This document shows, one piece after another, positions 1 to 10,034 of a stretch of 64,000 nt of DNA; the stretch's first letter is position 1; each line of letters opens with the position of its first letter. The position numbers were made by a program, and so were the translations under genes. This DNA is from Pseudomonas wadenswilerensis. GTDB lineage: Bacteria > Pseudomonadota > Gammaproteobacteria > Pseudomonadales > Pseudomonadaceae. The notes under the pieces were generated by a model that did not search any database, was not told the origin of the DNA, and worked only from the letters and a program-made list of their open reading frames with translations. The stretch covers positions 310,001 through 374,000 of the forward strand of contig NZ_UIDD01000010.1 in NCBI RefSeq assembly GCF_900497695.1, read 5' to 3'.

Positions 1-23
1 GAGCGGGCTTGCCCCGCGATAAG
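1..23. repeat. REP-type element at the left window edge
   Basis: GAGCGGGCTTGCCCCGCGAT matches the core of the P. putida REP family. It is cut by the window edge and begins four bases beyond the fliG stop codon, so it lies between fliG and whatever follows (normally fliH). A second copy of the same core occurs at 48105-48134. Confidence 0.7.
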
Positions 24-26
24 GTC

Positions 27-1046
27 TTAGATCATCTCTTCGCCGCCCTTGCCACCGAGGACGATTTCCCCGGCTTCGGCCATACGGCGGGCGATGGTGA
101 GAATTTCCTTTTGCGCCGTCTCGACGTCGCTGACGCGCACCGGGCCCTTGGCTTCGAGGTCGTCGCGCAGCAGCTCGGAAGCACGCTTGGACATGTTCTT
201 GAAGATCTTCTCCTTGACCTTCTCGTCGGCGCCCTTGAGCGACACCACCAGCACATCGGAAGAGACTTCGCGCAGCAGCGCCTGGATACCGCGGTCGTCG
301 ACGTCGGCCAGGTTGTTGAAGACGAACATCAGGTCTTCGATCTGCTCGGAGAGGTCGCCGTCGATGTCGCGGATCGCGTCCATCAGCTGGCCTTCGACGG
401 AGCTATCGAGGAAGTTCATGATGTCCGCAGCCCGCTTGATGCCACCCAGGGTGGTGCGCGCGGCATTGGAGTTGCCCGAGAACTGCTTCTCGAGGATCTG
501 GTTCAGTTCCTTGAGTGCGGCCGGTTGTACGGTGTTGAGCGACGAGACGCGCAGGATGATGTCCAGGCGCACCTTGTGGTCGAAGTTGCCCAGTACTTCA
601 CCGGCCTGGTCCGGGTCCAGGTAAGCCACGACGATGGCCTGGATCTGCGGGTGCTCGTAGCGGATGACGTCGGCCACCGCGCGCGGCTCCATCCACTTGA
701 GGCTGTCCAGGCCGCTGGTGTTGCCACCGAGCAGGATGCGGTCGATCAGGCCGTTGGCCTTGTCCTCGCCCAGGGCCTGGGTAAGCATCTTGCGGATATA
801 GCCGTCGGAGCCGACACCCAGGCTGGTCTGGTCGCCGACGATCTCGACGAACTCGCTCATCACCTGCTCGACCTGCTCGCGATGGACGTTGCCCATCTGC
901 GCCATGGCCACGCCGACCCGCTGCACTTCCTTGGGCCCCATGTGCCGCAGTACCTGCGCGGCATCGGTTTCACCCAGTGACAGCAGCAAGATCGCTGCCT
1001 TGTCGACACGGGTCAGTTTGGCGGTAAGGGCTCGGTTATCACTCAT
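27..1046 (-). CDS. fliG: Flagellar motor switch protein FliG
   Basis: FliG forms the upper part of the cytoplasmic C-ring. It binds FliF of the MS-ring and interacts with the stator, converting ion flow into torque. The 339-residue length is normal for the family. The middle-domain EHPQ motif is at residues 131-134, and the C-terminal part carries the charged torque-helix region (FNNLADVDDRGIQALLREVS). The start codon lies inside the end of fliF (8-base overlap), which indicates translational coupling in a fliEFG operon. A REP element follows directly after the stop. Identification is secure from sequence and context. Confidence 0.97.
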   Translation of the reverse strand: MSDNRALTAKLTRVDKAAILLLSLGETDAAQVLRHMGPKEVQRVGVAMAQMGNVHREQVEQVMSEFVEIVGDQTSLGVGSDGYIRKMLTQALGEDKANGLIDRILLGGNTSGLDSLKWMEPRAVADVIRYEHPQIQAIVVAYLDPDQAGEVLGNFDHKVRLDIILRVSSLNTVQPAALKELNQILEKQFSGNSNAARTTLGGIKRAADIMNFLDSSVEGQLMDAIRDIDGDLSEQIEDLMFVFNNLADVDDRGIQALLREVSSDVLVVSLKGADEKVKEKIFKNMSKRASELLRDDLEAKGPVRVSDVETAQKEILTIARRMAEAGEIVLGGKGGEEMI

Positions 1047-2820
1047 CGGCGTTGATCCACTCTTTCACGACCTGGGCCACACGACCCGGGTCTTCGGCCA
1101 CCAGGCTCTTGATTGCATTGAGCTGTGCGTCATAACCCTCGCTCGGGCTTGGCAGCAGAATGCTTTGCGGACCACCCAGGCTGACGCGGTCGTTGGCCAG
1201 TTCGCCATCCAGACCGAGCATGCCGCCCAGTTCCATGTCGCCATCGGCACCGGCGCCTTGCTTGCCATTGCCGGTGATGTTGTTGAGGACCGGACGCAGC
1301 ACGCCGAACACCAGGACCAGGATGAACAGCACGCCCATGACCTGCTTGATGATGTCCCAGAACCACGGCTGCGAGTAGAACGGTATTTCGGTGATCACTT
1401 CACCACGGTCGGCAGCGAACGGCACGTTGATCACACTGACGCTGTCGCCACGGCTGGCATCGAAGCCCACCGCGTCCTGCACCAGACGGGTAAAGCGCGC
1501 CAGGTCTTCGGCGGCCCATGGCGTGCGGGCGGCATCGCCGGTGGCCGGGTCGACCTTGAGCTGGTCATCGACCACGACCGCCACCGACAGGCGGGTCAGA
1601 CGACCTTGCTGCTGACGGGTATGGCTGATGGAGCGGTCCAGTTCGAAGTTCTTGGTCGATTGCTGACGCTTGTCGGCCGGGTACGGGGCAAGCATCGGCT
1701 GGCCGGTGGCCGGATCCATGATTTGCTGACCGTTGGCGTCGAGCAGCGGCTGGCCGGGCTGAATGGCGCTGGCAGCGGTTTGCGTGCCACCGGTGGTCTG
1801 CGGCGCCGAAGCCGGGCCGGGCGGCTGGTTGCTCAGGGCACCTGGCACGCCTTGCGGGCCCATGCTGCTGGAGCGTTGTTCGTTGACCGACTGCTCGCTG
1901 CGCAGCGCTGGCTGGTCCGGATTGAACTGCTCGGAGGTCGACTCAACGGCACTGAAGTCCAGGTCTGCAGAGACTTCAGCCTTGTAGCGGTCGTTGCCCA
2001 GTACCGGCTGGAGGATGTTGTGCACACGCTGGGTGAGCAGGCCTTCCATACGGCGGCTGTAGTCGAACTGCTTGCCGGCCATGGTCAGCTCGGAGTTCTC
2101 GACCTGATCGGAGAGCAGGTTGCCCTTCTGGTCGACCACGGTGACCTGGGACTTGTTCAGCTCCGGCACGCTGGTTGCCACCAGGTTGACGATGGCCATC
2201 ACCTGACCGGCTTCCAGTGCACGGCCCGGGTACAGCTCGACCAGTACCGAGGCACTTGGCTTGCGCTCGTCGCGGACGAACACCGAGCTCTTCGGAATCG
2301 CCAGGTGCACCCGGGCACCCTTGACGTTGTTGAGGCTGGAGATGGTCCGCGCCAGCTCACCTTCCAGGCCACGACGGTAACGAGTGGCTTCCATGAACTG
2401 GCTGGTGCCCAGGCCCTGCTCCTTGTCGAGGATCTCGAAACCGACATTGCCATCGCTCGGCGCCACGCCGGCGGCTGCCAGCTTCAGGCGGGCACGGGAA
2501 ATATCGTCGGCCTTGACCAGCAAGGCGCCGGAATTGGGTTCGACGTTGTAGGGGATGTCGGCAGCGGCCAGGGTCTCCATGACCTGCTTGGTGTCCATGC
2601 CGGCCAGGCTGCCATACAGCGGCCGGTAATCCGGTTGCTGCGACCACAGCACCACGGCAAAGCCGATGGCTACGCTCGCGGCCAGACCGACCAGCAGGCC
2701 GACCTGACGCAGCATGGGCATCTGCGAGATGTTTTCCAGGAACGACATGCCGAACAACGGCGGCTTGGGCGCTGCCCCGCTGCTTTTCGCGGGCACGTTA
2801 TCGACGACTGCTTCGGCCAT
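1039..2820 (-). CDS. fliF: Flagellar MS-ring protein FliF
   Basis: FliF multimerises in the inner membrane to make the MS-ring and the housing of the export gate. The 593-residue protein has a first membrane helix near residues 38-58 (LRQVGLLVGLAASVAIGFAV), a long periplasmic ring-building region and a second membrane helix near residues 460-480 (MGVLFILVLVFGVL). A cytoplasmic tail that binds FliG follows. A Gln/Pro/Ala-rich stretch around residues 320-380 is the usual variable loop. It lies between fliE (15-base gap) and fliG (overlapping) in the sigma54-driven fliE operon. Confidence 0.97.
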   Translation of the reverse strand: MAEAVVDNVPAKSSGAAPKPPLFGMSFLENISQMPMLRQVGLLVGLAASVAIGFAVVLWSQQPDYRPLYGSLAGMDTKQVMETLAAADIPYNVEPNSGALLVKADDISRARLKLAAAGVAPSDGNVGFEILDKEQGLGTSQFMEATRYRRGLEGELARTISSLNNVKGARVHLAIPKSSVFVRDERKPSASVLVELYPGRALEAGQVMAIVNLVATSVPELNKSQVTVVDQKGNLLSDQVENSELTMAGKQFDYSRRMEGLLTQRVHNILQPVLGNDRYKAEVSADLDFSAVESTSEQFNPDQPALRSEQSVNEQRSSSMGPQGVPGALSNQPPGPASAPQTTGGTQTAASAIQPGQPLLDANGQQIMDPATGQPMLAPYPADKRQQSTKNFELDRSISHTRQQQGRLTRLSVAVVVDDQLKVDPATGDAARTPWAAEDLARFTRLVQDAVGFDASRGDSVSVINVPFAADRGEVITEIPFYSQPWFWDIIKQVMGVLFILVLVFGVLRPVLNNITGNGKQGAGADGDMELGGMLGLDGELANDRVSLGGPQSILLPSPSEGYDAQLNAIKSLVAEDPGRVAQVVKEWINADE

Positions 2821-2835
2821 GACTCAATCTCGCCC

Positions 2836-3162
2836 TTATACCGGCATCTGCATGATGTCTTGATAGGCCTGCACCAGCTTGTTGCGCACCTGGGACAAGG
2901 CCTGGAACGACACAGTGGCTTTCTGCGAAGCGATCATCACGTCGGTGAGGTCAACGCCGCTTTTACCAATCTCGAAAGCGTTGGCCAGCTGCGAGGAAGC
3001 CTGCTGGGTGTCGCTGACCTTGTTGATGGCCTGCCCCAGCATGTCGGCAAAATTGCTCGAACCGAGCTCAGGCGCAGCGGCAGCCTTCGGCATCGACATG
3101 GCGTCCATTTGCATGGCCCGCATGTCCAACATCAATCGATTAAATTCAACACCTTGGCTCAT
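2836..3162 (-). CDS. fliE: Flagellar hook-basal body protein FliE
   Basis: FliE is the small adaptor joining the MS-ring to the rod and is among the first axial proteins exported. The start at 3162 (MSQGVEFNRLML) gives 108 residues, the usual FliE size. It has a GGAGAGAG ribosome site just upstream. An upstream in-frame extension would add a non-conserved segment running over the sigma54 promoter, so it was rejected. The C-terminal part (FQALSQVRNKLVQAYQDIMQMPV) is the conserved FliE tail. fliE is first in the fliEFG operon. Confidence 0.95.
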   Translation of the reverse strand: MSQGVEFNRLMLDMRAMQMDAMSMPKAAAAPELGSSNFADMLGQAINKVSDTQQASSQLANAFEIGKSGVDLTDVMIASQKATVSFQALSQVRNKLVQAYQDIMQMPV

Positions 3163-3223
3163 GGACTTCTCTCTCCGACGGCCCGCATTTTTTTGACACT
3201 CACGCAGCGGATAGGCAGGACAT

Positions 3224-3239
3224 AGCAACAAGAGTGCCA
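3224..3239 (-). promoter_or_regulatory. Sigma54 promoter of the fliE operon
   Basis: The minus strand reads TGGCACTCTTGTTGCT, a near-perfect RpoN site with GG and GC separated by 10 bases. Transcription should start near 3212, about 50 bases before fliE. In Pseudomonas this operon depends on FleQ and RpoN. Confidence 0.85.
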
Positions 3240-3282
3240 GCTCTGCCCGCGGCCCGAACAAAAACTCTAATTCAACACCCTG

Positions 3283-4658
<1,376 letters not shown>

Positions 4659-4659
<1 letters not shown>

Positions 4660-5870
4660 TACTCTGTCTCCGCCTGCTGCGCACCGATCAGCGGCAGGCT
4701 GATCCGTGCACAGGTGCCACGACCGGGTCGCGAACGTAATTGCAAACTGCCCTGGTGGGCCCTGGCCACCGCCTTGACCACCGCCAGGCCCAAGCCGGTA
4801 CCGGTGGCCTTGGTGGTCAGGAACGGCTCGCCCAGGCGCGCCAGCAAGGCACTGTCGATACCGGTGCCGGCATCGCTGATGCACAGGTGCAGGACCTGCT
4901 CGCGCCGGTACAGGTGAACCTTGAGCCGCGCCGGCTCGCCACTGGCCTGCAGGGCGTTTTCGATCAGGTTGAGCATGGCGCCGACCAGGGTGTCGCGGTT
5001 GCACAGCAACTCGCCCAGGTGACTGTCGCACTGCCAGCGCACCGCATGCCCCTGAACATGGGTCTGCGCGGCCTGCTGCAGCGCCTGGAACAGGGCCTTG
5101 GGCGTCAGCCGGTCAGTCAACGGCAACTCGCCGCGGGCAAACACCAGCATGTCGCGCACCTGATGCTCCAGCTCGTGCAGGCGCTCCTTGAGGTTGCTGG
5201 CAAAGCGTTGCTGGGTTTCTACCGGCAGGCTCTGCTCGGCCAGGTGACTGGCATAGAGCATGGCCGCCGACAAGGGCGTGCGAATCTGGTGGGCCAGGGA
5301 GGCAACCATGCGCCCCAGCGAGGACAAGCGCTCGTGGCGGGCCAGCTGGTCCTGCAGGTGACGGGTTTCGGTCAGGTCATTAAGCAGTACCAACTGCCCG
5401 GGCTCGGCATCCAGCGAGCGCGTGGCAATCGACAGGCGCCGGCCATCACGCAGCGACACCTCGTGGCCGTCATCCTCGCGCGGAGCGAAGCTGCGAGCGA
5501 TCACCTCACGCCACAGCTCACCCTCCAACGGCTCGCCAAGCAGGTCGCAGGCAGCGGGATTGGCCTCACGCACGCGGCCCTGGCCATCGATGACAATGAC
5601 CCCGCCGGGCAACAGGTCAAGCAGGTTCTGCAGACGGTTGGCCAGGCGCTCCTTCTCGGCCAGCTCGGCCATGCGCTGGGCACTGACCACCGCCAGCTCG
5701 CCCTTGAGCTCGGTGACCCGGGCTTCGAGCAGGCTGTAGGACTCACTGAGCTGGGTGGACACCTGATCGAACATGGCAAAAGCCTGTTCAAGACCAAGGC
5801 GGCTTTCCTGCTCGGCGGCGTTTGGCCCCTTCGGCTCAGGGACACAGGAGATGGTAGCGACCTGGGGCAT
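4659..5870 (-). CDS. fleS: Flagellar sensor histidine kinase FleS
   Basis: FleS is a soluble two-component kinase that phosphorylates FleR. The 403-residue sequence has no membrane segment. A coiled-coil stretch (about 35-80) precedes a PAS domain (about 80-170). The HisKA domain follows, with phospho-acceptor His194 in the H-box (AHQIRTPL). The HATPase domain carries an N-box (LIENALQA) and glycine-rich G-boxes (DAGTGID, GTGLGLAVV). It is the first gene of the fleSR operon, with a sigma54 promoter about 50 bases upstream. Confidence 0.95.
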
Positions 5871-5922
5871 CGTGCTCTCTCGCGTGACTGACCGTCATAA
5901 AACGGTGTGGAGCCTGCGATAT

Positions 5923-5938
5923 AGCAATAGCCGTGCCG
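5923..5938 (-). promoter_or_regulatory. Sigma54 promoter of fleSR
   Basis: The minus strand reads CGGCACGGCTATTGCT, with GG-N10-GC spacing. It matches the RpoN consensus at all key positions except the first base. Predicted transcription start is near 5912, about 40 bases before the fleS start codon. FleQ is the expected activator. Confidence 0.8.
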
Positions 5939-6028
5939 GATAGTTTCGGAAGGACGCTTACTGGAGCTGCAGAGAACTGGCAAAGGCCGCCAGGACGGGC
6001 GTTACAGCCCTTTGAAAGATAGGGTTAT

Positions 6029-6066
6029 TCGCCATGATGGGCCCATTGCGCTGCCCATCATGGCGA
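6029..6066. repeat. 14-bp perfect inverted repeat downstream of fleQ
   Basis: The arms 6029-6042 (TCGCCATGATGGGC) and 6053-6066 are perfectly complementary, with a 10-base loop. The hairpin lies 9 bases beyond the fleQ stop. It has no T-run on either side, so it is not a textbook intrinsic terminator. It may still end or stabilise the fleQ transcript. Confidence 0.6.
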
Positions 6067-6074
6067 CACAGGCG

Positions 6075-7550
6075 TCAATCCTCCGCCTGTTCATCCCCTT
6101 CGCGCCGGCTCATGCCGTACTTGCGCATCTTCTCCACCAGGGTGGTGCGGCGGATGCGCAGGCGCTCGGCGGCGCGAGCGACGATACCGTTGGCGTCATC
6201 CAGCGCCTGCTGGATCAACCCTTGCTCCAGACCACCGAGGTAGTCCTTGAGGTCGAGGCCTTCGGGCGGCAGCATGGCGTGGTTGGCGAAGTTCGGCGTA
6301 TGGCCATTGATCGCCACGCGCTCTTCGAGGTCCGAGCGCAGGCTGTCGACCAGTTGCTCGTCTTCGTCATCGACGTAGCGGAATTTCTTCGGCAGCTCGG
6401 AAACGCCGATCACCCCATAGGGGTGCATGATCGCCATGCGCTCGACCAGGTTGGCCAGCTCGCGGACGTTACCCGGCCAGCCGTGACGGCACAGCGACAT
6501 GATCGCGGCCGAGTTGAAGCGGATCGAACCGCGCTTCTCGTGCTCCATGCGCGAGATCAGCTCGTTCATCAGCAGCGGGATGTCCTCGACGCGCTCGCGC
6601 AGCGGGGCCATCTCGATGGGGAATACATTGAGGCGGTAGTACAGGTCTTCACGGAAAGTACCCACCTCGATCATGCTTTCGAGGTTCTTGTGGGTCGCGG
6701 CGATGATGCGCACATCGATGCTCTGGGTCTTGTTGCTGCCGACCCGCTCGAACGTGCGCTCCTGCAGCACGCGCAGCAACTTGACCTGCATCGGCAACGG
6801 CATGTCGCCGATTTCGTCGAGGAACAGGGTACCGCCATTGGCCAGCTCGAAACGCCCGGCGCGGCTGGTGATCGCCCCGGTAAAGGCGCCCTTCTCGTGG
6901 CCGAACAGCTCGCTTTCAAGCAGCTCGGCCGGAATGGCCCCGCAATTGACTGGCACAAACGGCGCTTCACGGCGCTTGGAGTGGTAGTGCAGGTTACGCG
7001 CCACCACCTCCTTGCCAGTGCCCGATTCGCCGAGGATCAGCACGCTGGCGTCGGTGTCGGCCACCTGCTGCATCATCTGCCGCACGTGCTGAATGGCGCG
7101 GCTGGTGCCGACCAGGCTGCGGAACAGGTTCGGTTCGCGCTGGCGTCCACGCTCGCGGGCCTGGTCGTACATCTCGCGATAGACCTGGGCACGGTGCAGC
7201 GAATCGAGCAACTTGCTGTAGCTCGGCGGCATCTCGAGGTTGGAGAGCACGCGACGGCGCAGGTCGTCCGGCAGCTCGGCAGAAGAAATTTCGCCCAAAA
7301 GCAGAACCGGAAGGAACTCATCCCACCCAGCCACTGTCTTAAGCAAGCCCATCAGACTTGCCGGAGCATTCACGGTCCCGATCAGGACACAGAGTACTTC
7401 ACGACTGGATGACAACGACTCGACAACCTGCTGCCAGTCATGGCTCGAGCAGGGCAGATTTTCTTCGCCAAGAAAATTCAACACCACCGCCAGATCACGG
7501 CGGCGAGCGCTATCGTCATCGATCAGGAGAATTTTGGTTTCACGCCACAT
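6075..7550 (-). CDS. fleQ: Master flagellar regulator FleQ
   Basis: FleQ is the sigma54 enhancer-binding protein at the top of the Pseudomonas flagellar cascade. It is also a cyclic-di-GMP-responsive regulator of biofilm genes, working with FleN. The 491-residue protein has an N-terminal receiver-like domain lacking the phosphoacceptor Asp (VLCVLIGTV at that place). The AAA+ domain has Walker A GESGTGKE, an intact GAFTGA loop and Walker B GTLFLDEIGDMPL. A C-terminal Fis-type HTH follows (ARAAERLRIRRTTLVEKM). The gene stands alone between fliT and fleSR, as in other pseudomonads. Confidence 0.97.
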   Translation of the reverse strand: MWRETKILLIDDDSARRRDLAVVLNFLGEENLPCSSHDWQQVVESLSSSREVLCVLIGTVNAPASLMGLLKTVAGWDEFLPVLLLGEISSAELPDDLRRRVLSNLEMPPSYSKLLDSLHRAQVYREMYDQARERGRQREPNLFRSLVGTSRAIQHVRQMMQQVADTDASVLILGESGTGKEVVARNLHYHSKRREAPFVPVNCGAIPAELLESELFGHEKGAFTGAITSRAGRFELANGGTLFLDEIGDMPLPMQVKLLRVLQERTFERVGSNKTQSIDVRIIAATHKNLESMIEVGTFREDLYYRLNVFPIEMAPLRERVEDIPLLMNELISRMEHEKRGSIRFNSAAIMSLCRHGWPGNVRELANLVERMAIMHPYGVIGVSELPKKFRYVDDEDEQLVDSLRSDLEERVAINGHTPNFANHAMLPPEGLDLKDYLGGLEQGLIQQALDDANGIVARAAERLRIRRTTLVEKMRKYGMSRREGDEQAED

Positions 7551-7657
7551 GCAATAACAACTTCCCTAGTCATCTCGGCGCCCTTGTAAGGGCAAGCTCG
7601 ACATCATTCCGACTGAACGGTCAGTGTTCGGACGTCTGAAATTAGAAAACAGCCACT

Positions 7658-7695
7658 AGTTAAGTCAAAAAACCGTACATAGTCAAATTTATGGC
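7658..7695 (-). promoter_or_regulatory. Possible fleQ promoter with a FleQ-like box
   Basis: On the minus strand TTGACT (7681-7686) is followed after 17 bases by TTAACT (7658-7663), a weak sigma70-type match about 100 bases before fleQ. The sequence at 7682-7695 (plus strand GTCAAATTTATGGC) agrees at 10 of 14 positions with the published FleQ box GTCAATAAATTGAC in one orientation. It covers the -35 element. Both calls are tentative. Confidence 0.3.
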
Positions 7696-7721
7696 GCACT
7701 GCTTTTTGGTTTTGCCCAGTT

Positions 7722-8018
7722 TCAGCTGAACAAATGGTATACCTTTGCCGCGTTTTTCGCTTGCCGGATCTGCGACATCTCATCGACTATTGTTTGACGC
7801 TCGCCACTTGCAACCTCAATTAATTCCCTGTAGACGCCCAGAAGCTCCTCGAGCTTGCTGCGCAGTGTCGCCTCGTCGACCGTCGCTTCGACCAGCACAT
7901 CGTCCACGCACAGGCGGCAGCTGACGTCGAGTTCGCTGATCGCCTCCCAGTCACGGCTGGCCAAGGCACCCAGCAGTGCCTCGCGGGTTTGTTCGATACG
8001 TTCGAGCACGACACTCAT
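7722..8018 (-). CDS. fliT: FliT-like flagellar chaperone (FleP/FliT family)
   Basis: This 98-residue, mostly helical protein occupies the fliT position, directly after fliS with a 9-base gap. FliT-type proteins chaperone the cap protein FliD and help control late flagellar genes. The sequence is rich in Glu, Leu and Arg, with no membrane or signal segment, as expected for a small export chaperone. FliT proteins diverge strongly, so the call leans on position and size. fliS and fliT appear to share a FliA promoter at 8465-8491. Confidence 0.75.
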   Translation of the reverse strand: MSVVLERIEQTREALLGALASRDWEAISELDVSCRLCVDDVLVEATVDEATLRSKLEELLGVYRELIEVASGERQTIVDEMSQIRQAKNAAKVYHLFS

Positions 8019-8027
8019 TGCAATCTC

Positions 8028-8423
8028 CTAGGCATCGGTGAGCTGATCGCCGATCGCGTCCCAGCCTTCCTTGACGGTAATCAGCAGACGCGCCACCTCG
8101 TTGAGGATCTCCGGGTCATTCTGCACGTTCGCTTCGACCAGGCGCTTGCTCATGTACGAATACAGGTTATCCAGGTCGGTCAGCGAGTCAGCATGGTTTT
8201 CCAGGTCCAGGCCTTCGCGCAAACCGCCAACGATACCGATCGCCTTGCCTATCAGGATGCCGCGCTGGGCCACGTCGTTGCGCGCCATGGCGCCCTTGGC
8301 CTGGGCAATTCGATCAAGACCACCCTGCATCAACATCTGCACCAGACGGTGCGGGCTGGCCACGGAGGTCTGGGCCACGCCGTTGACTTTCTGGTACTGC
8401 CGAAGGGCCAACATCGGATTCAT
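8028..8423 (-). CDS. fliS: Flagellin export chaperone FliS
   Basis: FliS binds the C-terminal disordered part of flagellin, keeps it unpolymerised in the cytoplasm and delivers it to the FlhA export gate. The 131-residue protein has the usual N-terminal stretch (LRQYQKVNGVAQTSVASPHRLVQMLM) and the helical-bundle motif NDVAQRGILIGKAIGIVGGL. A terminator separates it from fliD upstream, and its own sigma28-type promoter lies between. It is probably co-transcribed with fliT. Confidence 0.95.
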   Translation of the reverse strand: MNPMLALRQYQKVNGVAQTSVASPHRLVQMLMQGGLDRIAQAKGAMARNDVAQRGILIGKAIGIVGGLREGLDLENHADSLTDLDNLYSYMSKRLVEANVQNDPEILNEVARLLITVKEGWDAIGDQLTDA

Positions 8424-8464
8424 GCTCTACCTCGTCACCGCAAAAAAGGTTTCGTATACCGCTT

Positions 8465-8491
8465 GTATCGCCTGCGCGTCAAAAAACTTTA
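8465..8491 (-). promoter_or_regulatory. Sigma28 (FliA) promoter of fliS-fliT
   Basis: The minus strand has TAAAG (8487-8491), then TTT and 11 further bases, then GGCGATAC (8465-8472). This compares well with the FliA consensus TAAAGTTT-N11-GCCGATAA: the -35 box is perfect and the -10 box matches at 6 of 8 positions. Transcription would start about 35 bases before fliS. Confidence 0.65.
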
Positions 8492-8502
8492 GCGCGGCCA
8501 GC

Positions 8503-8539
8503 AAAAAGCCCGGAGTCCCCTTACGGGTACTGCCGGGCT
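8503..8539 (-). terminator. Intrinsic terminator after fliD
   Basis: On the minus strand AGCCCGG (8533-8539) pairs with CCGGGCT (8507-8513), with additional AGT/ACT pairing inside, followed by TTTTTGC. It lies 18 bases beyond the fliD stop codon. Confidence 0.8.
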
Positions 8540-8556
8540 TCTGGCACATCGGTCGA

Positions 8557-9963
8557 TCAGGAATTCTTTTGCTGCGCCTCGATCGAGGCGAACATCGAAA
8601 CGATGTTCTTGCGTTCCGCCTCGAGCTTGCCGACCAGGGTATCCATGGCCACGTAGCGCTTGGTCAGGGATTCGGTCAGCGATTTGATGCGCCGATCAAG
8701 GGCCAGCTGCTGATCACTCAGATCCTTTTGCAGCCTGTCTAGGCCAGCCTTGCGGGAATCGAGGATACCGCCGGTCTGCAAGTACGGTTCGACAGCCTTT
8801 TTCATGTTCGCAAACACGCCATCGGTGCCGGTGAACAGCTCCTGCACGTCAGGACCGAGCTTTTTATCCTTCATCGCCGCGTCGTACTTGGCGGAGTTGA
8901 ACTCCAGGGTACCGTCCTTGGCCGTGTTGATACCCAACTGACTGAGCGTGGTCAGGCGACCACTCCCCGACGGGGTAGACAGCTGCTTGCGCAGGTCGGA
9001 CAGCAGCGAGCGGGTGGTCGGATCGTTGGTCAGCGGCCCGAGCACGGTCTTGCCGTCTGCGTCCTTGGACACCGACGTCAGGGCATTGGCAGCCTTGACC
9101 AGGGTATTGTAGGCGTCAACAAAAGCCTTGACCGACGTCTTCAGGCCTTCGGTATTTTCACCAACAGTAACCTTGATAGCCTTGGTCTTATCAGTTCCGG
9201 TGGCCTGGAGCAGCTCCAGACTCATACCACTGATCGCACCATCAACGGTGTTGCTCTTGCTAGTAACTGGCAGACCATCGATGGTCAGCTTGGCGCTCTG
9301 GGCAACGCCGTCGATATAACCGGCACCGTTACCCGCCATCGGGGCAGTGCCGTTGATCTTCAGCTCGGCAATGCCATCGACCGAGATATCGGTACCCTCA
9401 CCGGTCTTGGTCGAACTGAACACCAGGCGCGAGCCGTCCTTACCGTTGACGATGTTGGCACTGATGCCTTTCTCGGCCAGCGAGGTATTAATGGAGTCGC
9501 GCACCGTCTGCAGAGTCGCACCCGGGCCAACCTTCACGGTATGGGTCACGCCATCCTGAGTGATGGTCAGGTCACCTTCAGGTATCGAGGTGCTGGCACC
9601 GCCGGTAAAGTTCTGACTGGCCACCTTGGACGAGGTGGCGAGATTTTCGACCAGGACCGAGTAGGTGCCGGGTACAGCAGTATTGTTCGAGGTCGCCTTG
9701 ACCGTGGCGTCGCTACTGGAGGTCGCGGTATAGGCGTTGAAGGACGGAGCCTTCGGATCGTTGAGCTTTTTCATCGCTTCCTGGTACACAGAAAGCGCAC
9801 TCTTGAGCGACGCTACCCCGGAAAGCATGGCCGTGTTGTTGGCGGTCTGGCGCTTGATCTGGTTCGCCTTGGGATCGGTATCCGCCTTGACGAGCACATC
9901 AACGATCTTGTTGATGTCTACCCCGGAACCCAGACCGATACTCGGTAAAATTGTACTCGCCAT
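8557..9963 (-). CDS. fliD: Flagellar filament cap protein FliD
   Basis: FliD (HAP2) forms the pentameric cap at the filament tip that folds incoming flagellin. In P. aeruginosa it also mediates mucin adhesion. The 468-residue length is typical for Pseudomonas. The N-terminal signature (MASTILPSIGLGSGVDINKIVDVLVKAD) and the C-terminal coiled segment (LDRRIKSLTESLTKRYVAMDTLVGKLE) are conserved. The middle is the variable exposed region. It follows flaG by 71 bases and ends at a strong terminator before fliS. Confidence 0.96.
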   Translation of the reverse strand: MASTILPSIGLGSGVDINKIVDVLVKADTDPKANQIKRQTANNTAMLSGVASLKSALSVYQEAMKKLNDPKAPSFNAYTATSSSDATVKATSNNTAVPGTYSVLVENLATSSKVASQNFTGGASTSIPEGDLTITQDGVTHTVKVGPGATLQTVRDSINTSLAEKGISANIVNGKDGSRLVFSSTKTGEGTDISVDGIAELKINGTAPMAGNGAGYIDGVAQSAKLTIDGLPVTSKSNTVDGAISGMSLELLQATGTDKTKAIKVTVGENTEGLKTSVKAFVDAYNTLVKAANALTSVSKDADGKTVLGPLTNDPTTRSLLSDLRKQLSTPSGSGRLTTLSQLGINTAKDGTLEFNSAKYDAAMKDKKLGPDVQELFTGTDGVFANMKKAVEPYLQTGGILDSRKAGLDRLQKDLSDQQLALDRRIKSLTESLTKRYVAMDTLVGKLEAERKNIVSMFASIEAQQKNS

Positions 9964-10015
9964 TGCTACTCCCTCATGGTTACGCGCCGCCCTAGCCTTG
10001 CCAGACTAGCGAACT

Positions 10016-10031
10016 TGCGGTTCAGCCGCCA
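10016..10031 (-). promoter_or_regulatory. Possible sigma54 promoter of fliD
   Basis: The minus strand reads TGGCGGCTGAACCGCA. The GG-N10-GC spacing is correct and TGGC is canonical, but the -12 part is CCGC rather than TTGC. fliD is RpoN-dependent in P. aeruginosa, so the location is sensible. The match itself is moderate. Confidence 0.4.
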
Positions 10032-10034
10032 ACT

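Noticed and set aside
889..3225. Long plus-strand open frame (about 778 codons) opposite fliF and fliE
   Set aside because: It is the complement of well-identified flagellar genes. High GC produces long antisense frames, and the translation has no recognisable domain.
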